Notes under the pieces: generated by a model
The model's input: only the letters and a program-made list of their open reading frames with translations
Database searches by the model: none
Told to the model about the DNA's origin: nothing
DNA from: JALZEG01 sp046263255
Lineage (GTDB): Bacteria; Actinomycetota; CADDZG01; WHSQ01
Assembly (NCBI GenBank): GCA_046263255.1
Contig: JBHELD010000028.1
Span: forward strand, 1 to 49,653
Direction of reading: 5' to 3'
DNA length: 49,653 bases
Program-made: the position numbers and the translations under genes
Shown: positions 1-7,180 of the stretch, piece after piece
How positions within the stretch are numbered: position 1 is the stretch's first letter
How the letters are laid out: each line of letters opens with the position of its first letter

Positions 1-316
1 GGTCGAGGGCGCGCGCGCCTGGTTCACGCTGCGGAACGTCACGCTGCCGGTCATGGCGCCCGTGCTCGGGCTCCTCGCCCTGCGCGACGTCGTCCTCGCC
101 CTGCAGGTCAACTTCGTGCCGGCGTTCCTGGTGACGGAGGGCGGTCCCGGATACGCGACCACGTTCCTCCCGCTCTACGTCTACGAGGCGGCGTTCAGGT
201 ACTTCCGGTTCGGCTACGCCGCCGCCGTCAGCGTCGTGATGTTCGTCGTGACCGCTGCGATCCTTGCGGTGCAGTACGCGATCTACAGGCGGTGGAGGGA
301 GGCCAGGTGGAGCTGA
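1..316 (+). CDS. Sugar ABC transporter permease, C-terminal part
   Basis: This is the 3' end of an integral membrane permease of a binding-protein-dependent carbohydrate ABC importer (MalF/UgpA type). Reading from base 2, the first visible residues, VEGARAWFTLRNVTLPVMAP, fit the EAA loop that docks on the ATPase subunit, whose usual ending is a TLP motif followed by a membrane helix. Two hydrophobic helices follow, around LGLLALRDVVLALQV and AAAVSVVMFVVTAAILAV, and then a basic tail. The gene starts outside the window. Its stop codon overlaps the next start by ten bases, so the SDR gene is probably co-transcribed. The substrate cannot be deduced. The family is secure; the specific transporter is not. 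Confidence 0.85.
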   Translation, partial: VEGARAWFTLRNVTLPVMAPVLGLLALRDVVLALQVNFVPAFLVTEGGPGYATTFLPLYVYEAAFRYFRFGYAAAVSVVMFVVTAAILAVQYAIYRRWREARWS

Positions 317-1119
317 CAGGGGCCGTCGCGATCCTGACGGGCGCGTCCAGGGGCATCGGCGTCCCGCTCGCCGAGGCGCTGGCGGAGCGCGGAGCCGACC
401 TCGCGCTCGCGGCGCGGGACGCCGCGGGGCTCGAGCGGACGGCGGCGCGGCTCGAGCGCTTCGGCCGCAGGACGATCACCGTGCCGACCGACGTGACGCG
501 CACCGCCGACCTCGAGCGGTTGGTCGAGAGGGCGGCATCCGAGCTCGGCCCCCCCGGCCTCCTCGTCAACAACGCCGGGATCGAGACGATCGCGGAGCTG
601 CGGACGATGGACCTCGAGACGATCGAGGCGATGATCGCGACCAACCTGACCGCCGCCGAGAAGCTCACACGTCTCGTGATCCCCGGGATGATCGAGCGCC
701 GCCGCGGGCACGTGCTGAACGTCTCGTCGGCGTCCGGGAAGACCGGCATCCCCTACTACTCGGTCTACGGCTCCACCAAGCACGGGCTCGTCGGCTTCTC
801 GTGGTCGCTCAGGACCGAGCTCGACCGCCACGGCGTGGGCGTCTCGGTCCTGTGCCCGAGCTTCGTCGGCGACACGGGCATGTACGCGGATCGCAGCGCC
901 AACCGCAAGCCGCCGCGGACGCTGGCTCTCGTCTCCGCGGAGCGGGTCGCGGCCGCGGCCGTCCGCGCGATCGAGAGGAACAAGGCCGAGGTCGTGGTCG
1001 CGAGCGGCCTGACGCGAGTGGCGGACGTCTTCTACGCGCTCTCGCCCGACCTCGCGATGAAGGTCGCCCGGAAGATGGGCGTCGACGCGTTCCTGGCCAC
1101 GACGATCAGTGAGAGGTGA
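307..1119 (+). CDS. SDR family NAD(P)-dependent oxidoreductase
   Basis: Classical short-chain dehydrogenase of about 270 residues, the normal family length. It has the cofactor motif TGASRGIG near residue 11, an NNAG motif near residue 85, and the catalytic serine with YGSTK (Tyr and Lys) near residue 150. I chose the GTG at 307 because the protein then starts with the usual beta strand (VELTGAVAILTGAS) and a GGAGG-type ribosome site lies just upstream; a GTG at 292 is also in frame. It overlaps the permease stop and the following lipoprotein start, which suggests one operon. The substrate is unknown; sugar or lipid ketoreduction is possible but not shown. Confidence 0.9.
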   Translation: MELTGAVAILTGASRGIGVPLAEALAERGADLALAARDAAGLERTAARLERFGRRTITVPTDVTRTADLERLVERAASELGPPGLLVNNAGIETIAELRTMDLETIEAMIATNLTAAEKLTRLVIPGMIERRRGHVLNVSSASGKTGIPYYSVYGSTKHGLVGFSWSLRTELDRHGVGVSVLCPSFVGDTGMYADRSANRKPPRTLALVSAERVAAAAVRAIERNKAEVVVASGLTRVADVFYALSPDLAMKVARKMGVDAFLATTISER

Positions 1120-1573
1120 GCGGGCGCGGCCGCTCGCGGCGGTGTTGCTCCTCCTCCTCCTCCTCGCCGGCGCGTGCCGGGACGGAGGCGGAGAGGCCGC
1201 CGATTGCGGCCTTCCGACTCCGGACCCCGCCGCCCGCGCCGCGCTCATCCCGCCGGAGCTGCTGCTCGACGGCGACGCGGAGGTCGCGTCGGCGGGCCGG
1301 CGCAAGGGGGGGATAACCGGCGTGCTCAACATCCGGATGTCGGTCCAGGACGCGTTTCCCCTCTACAAGGAGGCGATCGCGCGGGCGGGGTTCGAGCTGG
1401 TCGGCGAGGACAACGAGGGGTTCGAGGCCGAGCTCTATCTCAAGCGGGGCAGGGAGCTGGGATCGCTCCAGATCCGGACGTCGGTCTGCGAAGACGCGGC
1501 CGTCGTGTTCGTGAACGTCGTGAAGGGCGACTTCGCCATGCCGATCGCGACGACGCCCACGCCGTCTCCGTAG
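1109..1573 (+). CDS. Small predicted lipoprotein, unknown function
   Basis: A 154-residue protein with a short basic N-terminus, a run of leucines and a lipobox ending LAGAC, so it should be lipidated at Cys23 or thereabouts and anchored outside the membrane. The rest is a small soluble domain of about 100 residues containing SVQDAFPLYKEAIARAGFE, a helix resembling the repeats in other small exported actinobacterial proteins, and ends in a Thr/Pro-rich tail. It begins with GTG inside the end of the SDR gene. I do not recognise the domain and assign no function. The signal sequence is clear, so I believe the gene is real. Confidence 0.75.
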   Translation: MRGERARPLAAVLLLLLLLAGACRDGGGEAADCGLPTPDPAARAALIPPELLLDGDAEVASAGRRKGGITGVLNIRMSVQDAFPLYKEAIARAGFELVGEDNEGFEAELYLKRGRELGSLQIRTSVCEDAAVVFVNVVKGDFAMPIATTPTPSP

Positions 1574-1628
1574 TACAAGCGCACAATGTTTTTCCTGCCG
1601 GGCGGGGATGCGGCGCGCGCGCCGTGGG

Positions 1629-1634
1629 TATCAT
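1629..1634 (+). promoter_or_regulatory. Candidate -10 box for the ferredoxin gene
   Basis: TATCAT lies 40 bases before the ferredoxin start. There is no convincing -35 hexamer at normal spacing, so this is only a suggestion based on a good -10 match in an otherwise GC-rich stretch. Confidence 0.4.
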
Positions 1635-1673
1635 CGACGCGACTACTCGATCCGTCCCAGGAGGAAATCCACC

Positions 1674-1973
1674 ATGACGTACGTCATCGCTGAGCCCTGC
1701 ATCGGCGTGAAGGACCGGGCGTGCGTGGACGAGTGCCCGGTGGACTGCATCTACGAGGGCGAGGAACAGCTGTTCATCCATCCCGAGGAGTGCGTCGACT
1801 GCGATGCCTGCCTCCCCGCCTGCCCCGTCGACGCGATCTTCCCCGCCGACAACGTACCCGCCGAGTGGACGAGCTTCACGCAGTTGAACGCCCAGTGGTT
1901 CGAGGAGCACCCGGAGGCCTCGGGCGGCGCGATGGAGAGCCCGTACGCCCCGTCGGAGGAGCGCGGCGAGTAA
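1674..1973 (+). CDS. fdxA: 7Fe ferredoxin (FdxA type)
   Basis: A 99-residue bacterial ferredoxin with one 3Fe-4S and one 4Fe-4S cluster. Cysteines at about 9, 17 and 21, with the CP at 21-22, form one cluster set. The CVDCDACLPACP segment around 40-50 supplies the classic CxxCxxC and CP ligands. The start is fixed by a strong AGGAGG ribosome site at 1659-1664. It lies upstream of korA/korB, whose enzyme reduces ferredoxin on oxidation of a 2-oxoacid, so it is the natural electron acceptor for that enzyme. It could also serve P450s or nitrate enzymes elsewhere. Confidence 0.95.
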   Translation: MTYVIAEPCIGVKDRACVDECPVDCIYEGEEQLFIHPEECVDCDACLPACPVDAIFPADNVPAEWTSFTQLNAQWFEEHPEASGGAMESPYAPSEERGE

Positions 1974-1983
1974 CCGCCCTTCC

Positions 1984-2223
1984 ACGGCGAGCGACTTCCG
2001 GAAGCTCCTGGGACGGAAGCTGTCGCTGCGCTACGCGCTTCGGGGCGAGGGACGGGGACGTTCCGCCCCCGGCGGAGCCGTATCGGGCTATTCGAGCACC
2101 GAGGCCGTCGGCGTCCTGATGGAGGTCACCGCCGACGGGTCCATCTCGGTGGTCGACAGACGCGGCGAGGTGCACTTGATCCGGATCGCCGACATCCAGG
2201 CGGCCAAGGTGTTCCCTGCGTGA
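1984..2223 (+). CDS. Possible small ORF with no canonical start codon
   Basis: A frame open from about 1888 to the TGA at 2221 encodes protein-like sequence, including DFRKLLGRKLSLRYAL, VGVLMEVTADGSISVVDR and VHLIRIADIQAAKVFP. It recalls the small beta-barrel domain found at the N-terminus of some actinobacterial acetyltransferase-like proteins, with a xxAAKxxP ending. No ATG, GTG or TTG occurs in this frame before an internal ATG at 2119. Translation would need ACG (1984) or CTG (2008), coupling to the ferredoxin stop, or else the gene is a decayed remnant. The start given is arbitrary. The family resemblance is from memory and uncertain. Confidence 0.35.
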   Translation, partial: TASDFRKLLGRKLSLRYALRGEGRGRSAPGGAVSGYSSTEAVGVLMEVTADGSISVVDRRGEVHLIRIADIQAAKVFPA

Positions 2224-2225
2224 AC

Positions 2226-2255
2226 TAAACTGGAGTCTGTATCCGTCGCCAGTTT
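2226..2255 (+). promoter_or_regulatory. Inverted repeat overlapping a candidate korA -10 box
   Basis: TAAACT at 2226-2231 fits a TANNNT -10 box. It overlaps the left arm of a perfect inverted repeat, AAACTGG (2227-2233) and CCAGTTT (2249-2255), separated by 15 bases. The korA ribosome site AAGGAG follows at 2262. The arrangement suits a repressor site over the promoter. No -35 hexamer is obvious. Confidence 0.45.
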
Positions 2256-2273
2256 CCCCTTAAGGAGTACCTG

Positions 2274-4127
2274 ATGAGCTCCCAGGTGGCGCCGCCGACC
2301 GCGAGCGAGCGCCGAGAGTTGGACCGGGTCGTCATCCGCTTCGCGGGGGACTCGGGGGACGGGATGCAGCTCACGGGTGACCGCTTCACCAGCGTCAGCG
2401 CCTCCTTCGGAAACGATCTCTCGACGATGCCGGACTTCCCGGCGGAGATCCGGGCCCCCGCGGGCACGATTGCCGGCGTCTCGGCGTTCCAGATCCATTT
2501 CTCCGACCACGACATCCTGACGCCGGGAGACCAGCCGGGAGTGCTCGTGGCGATGAACCCGGCGGCGCTGAAGGCAAACCTCAAGGACCTCACCCGCGGG
2601 GGTCTGCTGATCGTGAACTCCGACGCGTTCGACGACCGCGCGCTCGACAAGGTCGGCTACTCGTCGAACCCCCTGACCGACGGGAGCGTAGACGGCTATC
2701 AGGTCGTGCAGATCCCGATGACGTCGATGACCGTCGAGGCGACCAAGGATTCGGGCGTCAGCAAGAAGGAAGCCGAGCGGTCGAAGAACATGCTGGCCCT
2801 CGGCGTCATCTCCTGGATGTACTCGCGGCCGCTCGAGCCGACGATCGCGTGGCTCGAGAAGAAGTTCGCCAAGAAGCCGCACATCGCGCAGGCGAACGTC
2901 GCGGCGCTGAAGGCCGGTCACGCGTTCGGCGAGATGGCCGAGCTCGTCGCCTACGAGGTCAAGCCCGCGACGCTCGCGCCGGGGCGCTACCGCCGCATCA
3001 CGGGGAACCAGGCGATCGCGTTCGGCCTCATCGCCGCGAGCGTCAACGCGAAGCTCCCGCTGTTCCTGGGCTCCTATCCGATCACGCCGGCCTCCGACAT
3101 CCTCCACGAGCTGTCGCGCCACAAGAACTTCGGCGTCCGCACGGTGCAGGCCGAGGACGAGATCGCCGCGATCTCCATGGCGATCGGTGCGTCGTTCGCC
3201 GGCCACATCGGCGTGACGACCACGTCGGGTCCGGGACTCGACCTGAAGTCCGAGGCGCTCGGCCTTGCGCTGTCGCTCGAGCTCCCGCTGATCGTGATCG
3301 ACATCCAGCGAGGCGGCCCCTCGACCGGGCTGCCGACGAAGACCGAGCAGTCCGACCTGCTCCACGCGATGTACGGCCGCCACGGCGAGGCCCCCCTCCC
3401 GATCGTCGCCTCGTACTCGCCGCCGTCGTGCTTCTGGGCCGCGATCGAATCCGCGCGCATCGCGCTGAAGTACATGACGCCGGTGATCCTGCTGTCGGAC
3501 GGCTACCTCGCCAACGGCGCGGAGCCGTGGCGGATCCCATCGGTCGACAAGCTGCCGGACATCTCGGTCCCGTTCGCCGCGCAGCCGAACGCCGGCGAGG
3601 ACTTCTGGCCGTACCTGCGCGACGACACGACGCTCGCGCGGCCCTGGGCCATCCCGGGGACGCCGGGCCTCGAGCACCGCATCGGGGGCCTCGAGAAGGC
3701 CGACGGCACCGGCAACATCTCGTACGACCCCGAGAACCACCACCTGATGACGCTGCTGCGCCAGGCGAAGATCAAGGCGATCGAGGAGGACATCGAGCCC
3801 CTCGAGTGGGACGGTGACGAGGAGGCGACCGTCCTCGTGCTCGGGTGGGGCTCGACGTACGGCGCGATCGGCGCGGCGTGCCGCAGGCTGCGGGCGCGCG
3901 GCGTGCCGATCGCCCGCGCGCACCTGAAGCACCTGAACCCGATGCCGAAGAACACGGGCGACGTGCTGAGGCGCTTCGAGACGATCGTGATCCCGGAGAT
4001 GAACATGGGCCAGCTGTCGCGGCTGATCCGCGCGGAGTTCCTGATCGACGCGATCTCGATCAACCAGGTGAAGGGCTTGCCGTTCCGCGCCGGCGAGCTC
4101 GAGCAGAGACTTCTGGAGCTGATATGA
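2274..4127 (+). CDS. korA: 2-oxoacid:ferredoxin oxidoreductase, fused gamma-alpha subunit
   Basis: A 617-residue subunit of the enzyme that oxidatively decarboxylates a 2-oxoacid, probably 2-oxoglutarate, to an acyl-CoA while reducing ferredoxin. The gamma domain comes first (about 1-190, containing RFAGDSGDGMQLTGDRF). The pyrimidine-binding alpha domain follows, with YPITPASDIL near residue 267 and GGPSTGLPTKTEQSDL later. Fused gamma-alpha is the form used by actinobacterial KorA. The ATG has an AAGGAG site before it. Its stop overlaps the korB start (ATGA), indicating translational coupling and equal amounts of the two subunits. Substrate choice between 2-oxoglutarate and pyruvate or branched 2-oxoacids is inferred from similarity only. 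Confidence 0.93.
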   Translation: MSSQVAPPTASERRELDRVVIRFAGDSGDGMQLTGDRFTSVSASFGNDLSTMPDFPAEIRAPAGTIAGVSAFQIHFSDHDILTPGDQPGVLVAMNPAALKANLKDLTRGGLLIVNSDAFDDRALDKVGYSSNPLTDGSVDGYQVVQIPMTSMTVEATKDSGVSKKEAERSKNMLALGVISWMYSRPLEPTIAWLEKKFAKKPHIAQANVAALKAGHAFGEMAELVAYEVKPATLAPGRYRRITGNQAIAFGLIAASVNAKLPLFLGSYPITPASDILHELSRHKNFGVRTVQAEDEIAAISMAIGASFAGHIGVTTTSGPGLDLKSEALGLALSLELPLIVIDIQRGGPSTGLPTKTEQSDLLHAMYGRHGEAPLPIVASYSPPSCFWAAIESARIALKYMTPVILLSDGYLANGAEPWRIPSVDKLPDISVPFAAQPNAGEDFWPYLRDDTTLARPWAIPGTPGLEHRIGGLEKADGTGNISYDPENHHLMTLLRQAKIKAIEEDIEPLEWDGDEEATVLVLGWGSTYGAIGAACRRLRARGVPIARAHLKHLNPMPKNTGDVLRRFETIVIPEMNMGQLSRLIRAEFLIDAISINQVKGLPFRAGELEQRLLELI

Positions 4128-5182
4128 GCGTGCAACCGAACGACAGGGGGATCACCGAGGCCAGCGAGGGCGTGTCGACGCTGACCCGCGCGGACTTCGT
4201 CTCGGACCAGGAGGTGAGGTGGTGCCCCGGCTGCGGGGACTACGCGATCCTCGCCGCGGTGCAGGGCGTCATGCCGGAGCTCGGTATCCCGCGCGAGAAG
4301 ATGGCTTTCGTGTCGGGGATCGGCTGCTCGAGCCGTTTCCCCTACTACATGAACACCTACGGGATCCACGGGATCCACGGCCGCGCGCCCGCGATCGCGA
4401 CCGGTCTCGCGACGGCGCGTCCCGACCTCCAGGTCTGGGTCGTCACCGGCGACGGCGATGCCCTCTCGATCGGCGGGAACCACTTCATCCACGCGCTGCG
4501 CCGCAACGTGAACCTGAAGATCCTGATGTTCAACAACCAGATCTACGGCCTCACGAAGGGGCAGTACTCGCCGACGTCCGAGAAGGGGAAGATCACGAAG
4601 TCGACCCCGTTCGGATCGCTCGAGCACCCCTTCAACCCCGTGTCGGTCGCGCTGGGGGCCGAGGCGAGCTTCGTCGCCAGGACGCTCGACGTGGAGCGCA
4701 AGCACCTGCCCGAGGTCCTGCGACGCGCCGCCGCACACCGCGGCTCCGCGTTCGTCGAGATCTACCAGAACTGCAACATCTTCAACGACGGCGCGTTCCT
4801 CGCCCTGACCTCGAAAGAGGGCCGGTCCCAGAACCGCATCTACCTCGAGCACGGCAAGCCGATCCGGTTCGGACCGAACGACGAGCAGGGGCTGCGGATG
4901 ACCGCGGAGGGCCGCATCGAGATCGTCGACGTCGCCGCGGTGGGGGAGGCGAACCTCCTCGTCCACGACGAGCACCGCGACGATCCCGGCCTTGCCTTCG
5001 CGCTGTCGCGGGTCTCCGCGGGGCCCACGATGCCGACGCCGCTCGGCGTCTTCCGCGACGTCGACCGGCCCGCGTACGGCGACGGGATGGAGCAGCAGCT
5101 CCGCACGGCGGCCGAGCAGCAGGGGCCGGGCGACCTTGCCAAGCTCCTGTCGTCCGGCGACACGTGGGAGGTCACGGTTTGA
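4124..5182 (+). CDS. korB: 2-oxoacid:ferredoxin oxidoreductase, beta subunit
   Basis: A 352-residue beta subunit that carries thiamine diphosphate and an iron-sulfur cluster. WCPGCGDYAIL near residue 33 and GIGCSSRF near 65 supply cluster cysteines. The thiamine diphosphate motif runs from GDGDALSIGG near 108 to FNNQIYGLT near 135. A further Cys lies in NCNIFNDG. The gene starts inside the korA stop codon and itself ends at a TTGA overlap with a small downstream ORF. With korA it forms the catalytic complex of the ferredoxin-dependent step of the citric acid cycle, an alternative to the NAD-linked 2-oxoglutarate dehydrogenase, and it would donate electrons to the ferredoxin encoded upstream. 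Confidence 0.95.
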   Translation: MSVQPNDRGITEASEGVSTLTRADFVSDQEVRWCPGCGDYAILAAVQGVMPELGIPREKMAFVSGIGCSSRFPYYMNTYGIHGIHGRAPAIATGLATARPDLQVWVVTGDGDALSIGGNHFIHALRRNVNLKILMFNNQIYGLTKGQYSPTSEKGKITKSTPFGSLEHPFNPVSVALGAEASFVARTLDVERKHLPEVLRRAAAHRGSAFVEIYQNCNIFNDGAFLALTSKEGRSQNRIYLEHGKPIRFGPNDEQGLRMTAEGRIEIVDVAAVGEANLLVHDEHRDDPGLAFALSRVSAGPTMPTPLGVFRDVDRPAYGDGMEQQLRTAAEQQGPGDLAKLLSSGDTWEVTV

Positions 5183-5433
5183 GCGGTCCCGACACCTTCG
5201 AGGACAAGGTCGAGCGTCTCGCCGCGAAGCTCCTGCGCAGCGGCGATCCCGCGGCGACCGACGAGGAGTCCGCGCGGCGGGCGGCGCGGCGAATGTTGGA
5301 GGACTCGGAGGAGCGGACGTTCGACCCCGCGACCCGCGACCCCGAGGAGGACGGCGTGATCCGGCGGAGCTCGTCGGAGACGGCGGCGTCCGGCGACAGC
5401 GGGGTAACGCGGTGGTCGCACGACGGCGAATGA
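5179..5433 (+). CDS. Small hypothetical protein coupled to korB
   Basis: An 84-residue hydrophilic, strongly charged protein that starts at a TTG overlapping the korB stop. The N-terminal part, DTFEDKVERLAAKLLRSG, looks helical and is followed by EESARRAARRMLEDSEERT. The tail is Asp/Ser-rich and probably disordered. It has no membrane segment and no cysteine. The tight overlap argues that it is translated with the oxidoreductase. I do not recognise a family; a role in assembly or stability of KorAB is only a guess from position. Confidence 0.65.
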   Translation: MSGPDTFEDKVERLAAKLLRSGDPAATDEESARRAARRMLEDSEERTFDPATRDPEEDGVIRRSSSETAASGDSGVTRWSHDGE

Positions 5434-5488
5434 CGCGCGTTTCCGCCCCCCTCGTGCCCCCGGACCCTCCGAAAGCCCTGCCTCTGTC

Positions 5489-5512
5489 TTCTTCAGAAGA
5501 GATTCTGAAGAA
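5489..5512 (+). promoter_or_regulatory. AT-rich perfect inverted repeat between genes
   Basis: Arms TTCTTCAGAA and TTCTGAAGAA, each 10 bases, are separated by GAGA. This is a very A/T-rich element for its surroundings. No T-run follows, so it does not look like an ordinary intrinsic terminator. An operator for the gene at 5561, or an RNA processing hairpin, fits better. Confidence 0.5.
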
Positions 5513-5560
5513 AGAGGAGCGCCTCGGGAGGCCGCGTCCCAAAGGCCGGGACCCACGCGC

Positions 5561-7180
5561 GTGACGCAGGAAAGCCATGGCGGGGAGGCCGTCGCCGGCG
5601 CTCTCTCGGCGCTCGGCGTCGAGAACCTCTTCACGCTGACCGGCGGACACATCTTCCCGATCCTCGACGGGTGCCACAGGGGCGGCATCAGGATCGTCGA
5701 CACGCGCCACGAGCAGTCGGCCGCTTTCGCCGCAGAGGGATGGGCCCGCCTGACGCGCTCGCTGGGCGTGTGCGCCGTGACGGCCGGTCCCGGGGTCACG
5801 AACGTTCTGAGCGCCCTCGCTCAGGCGCGATTCAACCGCGCGCCGCTGCTGTGCCTCGGCGGCCGCGCCCCCGGCTTCAGGTGGGGCGAGGGGTCCCTCC
5901 AGGAGATCGACCACGTCCCGTTCGTGGATCCCATCGCTGCGGCCCGGACCGTCACGACGACGGCGGAGGTCGCCGCGGAGGTCGTAAGGACGGGCAGGGC
6001 GGCGACCACTCCGCCGCGCGGCCCCCGGTTCCTCGACTTCCCCCTGGAGGTCCTCTACGGCGCCGCGACGCTCGACGTCGCCGAGCCGCCCGCCCCCCGG
6101 CCGCCGCAGCCGGACGGCGACAGCATCTCGGCGGTCGCCGCGTTGCTCGCCGAGTCGGACAGGCCGGTGCTGATCGCGGGTTCGAACGTCTGGCTCGACC
6201 GTGCGGAGACCGTGCTTCGCGAGCTCGTCGAGGCGGCAGAGATACCGACGTTCACGAACGGCCAGGGACGGGGCTGCCTGCCGGCCGACCATCGCCTCTG
6301 TTTCTCGAGGAGTCGTTCACGGGCGTTCAAGGAGGCGGACCTCGTGATCGTGGCGGGCACCCCGATGGACTTCCGTCTGGGGTTCGGCCGGGGCTTTGCA
6401 CCGGGTGCCAGAGTGGTGCACCTCGACTCGCACCCGGACCTGACGGCCCGGCACCTCGACCCGTCGGCGTCGGTGGGGGCTCCGCTCGACGCGACTTTCT
6501 CCGCGCTCGCGGCGGAGGTCACCCGCAGCCCCGACACGAAGGCATGGGTCGAAGCGCTCCGGGCCGCCGAGGACGCGCAGCGCGACGCCGCCCAGGCCGA
6601 CCTGCGCTCGAGCTCCGCCCCGATCCACCCGATGCGCGTCTACGGCGACCTCGTCCCGCTGCTCGATCGCGACGCGGTCGTGATCTGCGACGGGGGGGAC
6701 TTCGCGTCGTACGCCGGCCGTGAGATCCCGTCGTACGAACCGGGCTGCTGGCTCGATACCGGCCCGTTCGGATGCCTGGGCGTCGGACCCGGTTACGCGC
6801 TGGCCGCGCGCCTCGCCCATCCCGACCGGCAGGTCGTCGTGATGTACGGCGACGGCGCCGTGGGATTCGCCGGCATGGAGCTCGAGACGTTGGTGCGTCT
6901 CGGGCTCCCGGCCGTCTGCATCGTCGGCAACAACGGCATCTGGGGCCTCGAGAAGCACCCCATGCAGGCGCTGTACGGGTACGACGTCGCCGCCGAGCTG
7001 CGGCCCGGGATCCGCTACGACGAGGTCATGGAGGCGTTCGGGGGCCGGGGGTTCCTGGTCACCGAGCCGGACGACCTCGTGCCCGCGTTGAAGAAGGCGT
7101 TCGACTGCGGGGAGCCCGCGCTCGTGAACGTCCTGACCGATCCCGGCGTCCCCTACCCGCGCTCGTCGAACCTCGCGTGA
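5561..7180 (+). CDS. Thiamine diphosphate-dependent enzyme, acetolactate synthase-like
   Basis: A 539-residue enzyme of the acetolactate synthase, benzoylformate decarboxylase and 2-hydroxyacyl-CoA lyase superfamily. The N-terminal pyrimidine-binding domain has the activating glutamate in DTRHEQSAAF near residue 50. The middle domain follows, and the pyrophosphate domain holds GDGAVGF near 430, completed by NN about 27 residues later. The catalytic partner stretch GWLD/LQEIDH differs from classical IlvB, and no small regulatory subunit gene is adjacent, so biosynthetic acetolactate synthase is not proven. It starts at GTG after a 127-base gap with a palindrome and ends overlapping tldD by one base. 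Oxalyl-CoA or 2-hydroxyacyl-CoA cleavage is an alternative. Confidence 0.9.
   Translation: MTQESHGGEAVAGALSALGVENLFTLTGGHIFPILDGCHRGGIRIVDTRHEQSAAFAAEGWARLTRSLGVCAVTAGPGVTNVLSALAQARFNRAPLLCLGGRAPGFRWGEGSLQEIDHVPFVDPIAAARTVTTTAEVAAEVVRTGRAATTPPRGPRFLDFPLEVLYGAATLDVAEPPAPRPPQPDGDSISAVAALLAESDRPVLIAGSNVWLDRAETVLRELVEAAEIPTFTNGQGRGCLPADHRLCFSRSRSRAFKEADLVIVAGTPMDFRLGFGRGFAPGARVVHLDSHPDLTARHLDPSASVGAPLDATFSALAAEVTRSPDTKAWVEALRAAEDAQRDAAQADLRSSSAPIHPMRVYGDLVPLLDRDAVVICDGGDFASYAGREIPSYEPGCWLDTGPFGCLGVGPGYALAARLAHPDRQVVVMYGDGAVGFAGMELETLVRLGLPAVCIVGNNGIWGLEKHPMQALYGYDVAAELRPGIRYDEVMEAFGGRGFLVTEPDDLVPALKKAFDCGEPALVNVLTDPGVPYPRSSNLA

Noticed and set aside
2088..6292. Very long minus-strand open frames opposite korA, korB and the TPP enzyme
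   Set aside because: They are shadows of GC-rich coding sequence, rich in Arg/Pro/Ala, with no family features; the plus-strand genes account for the region.
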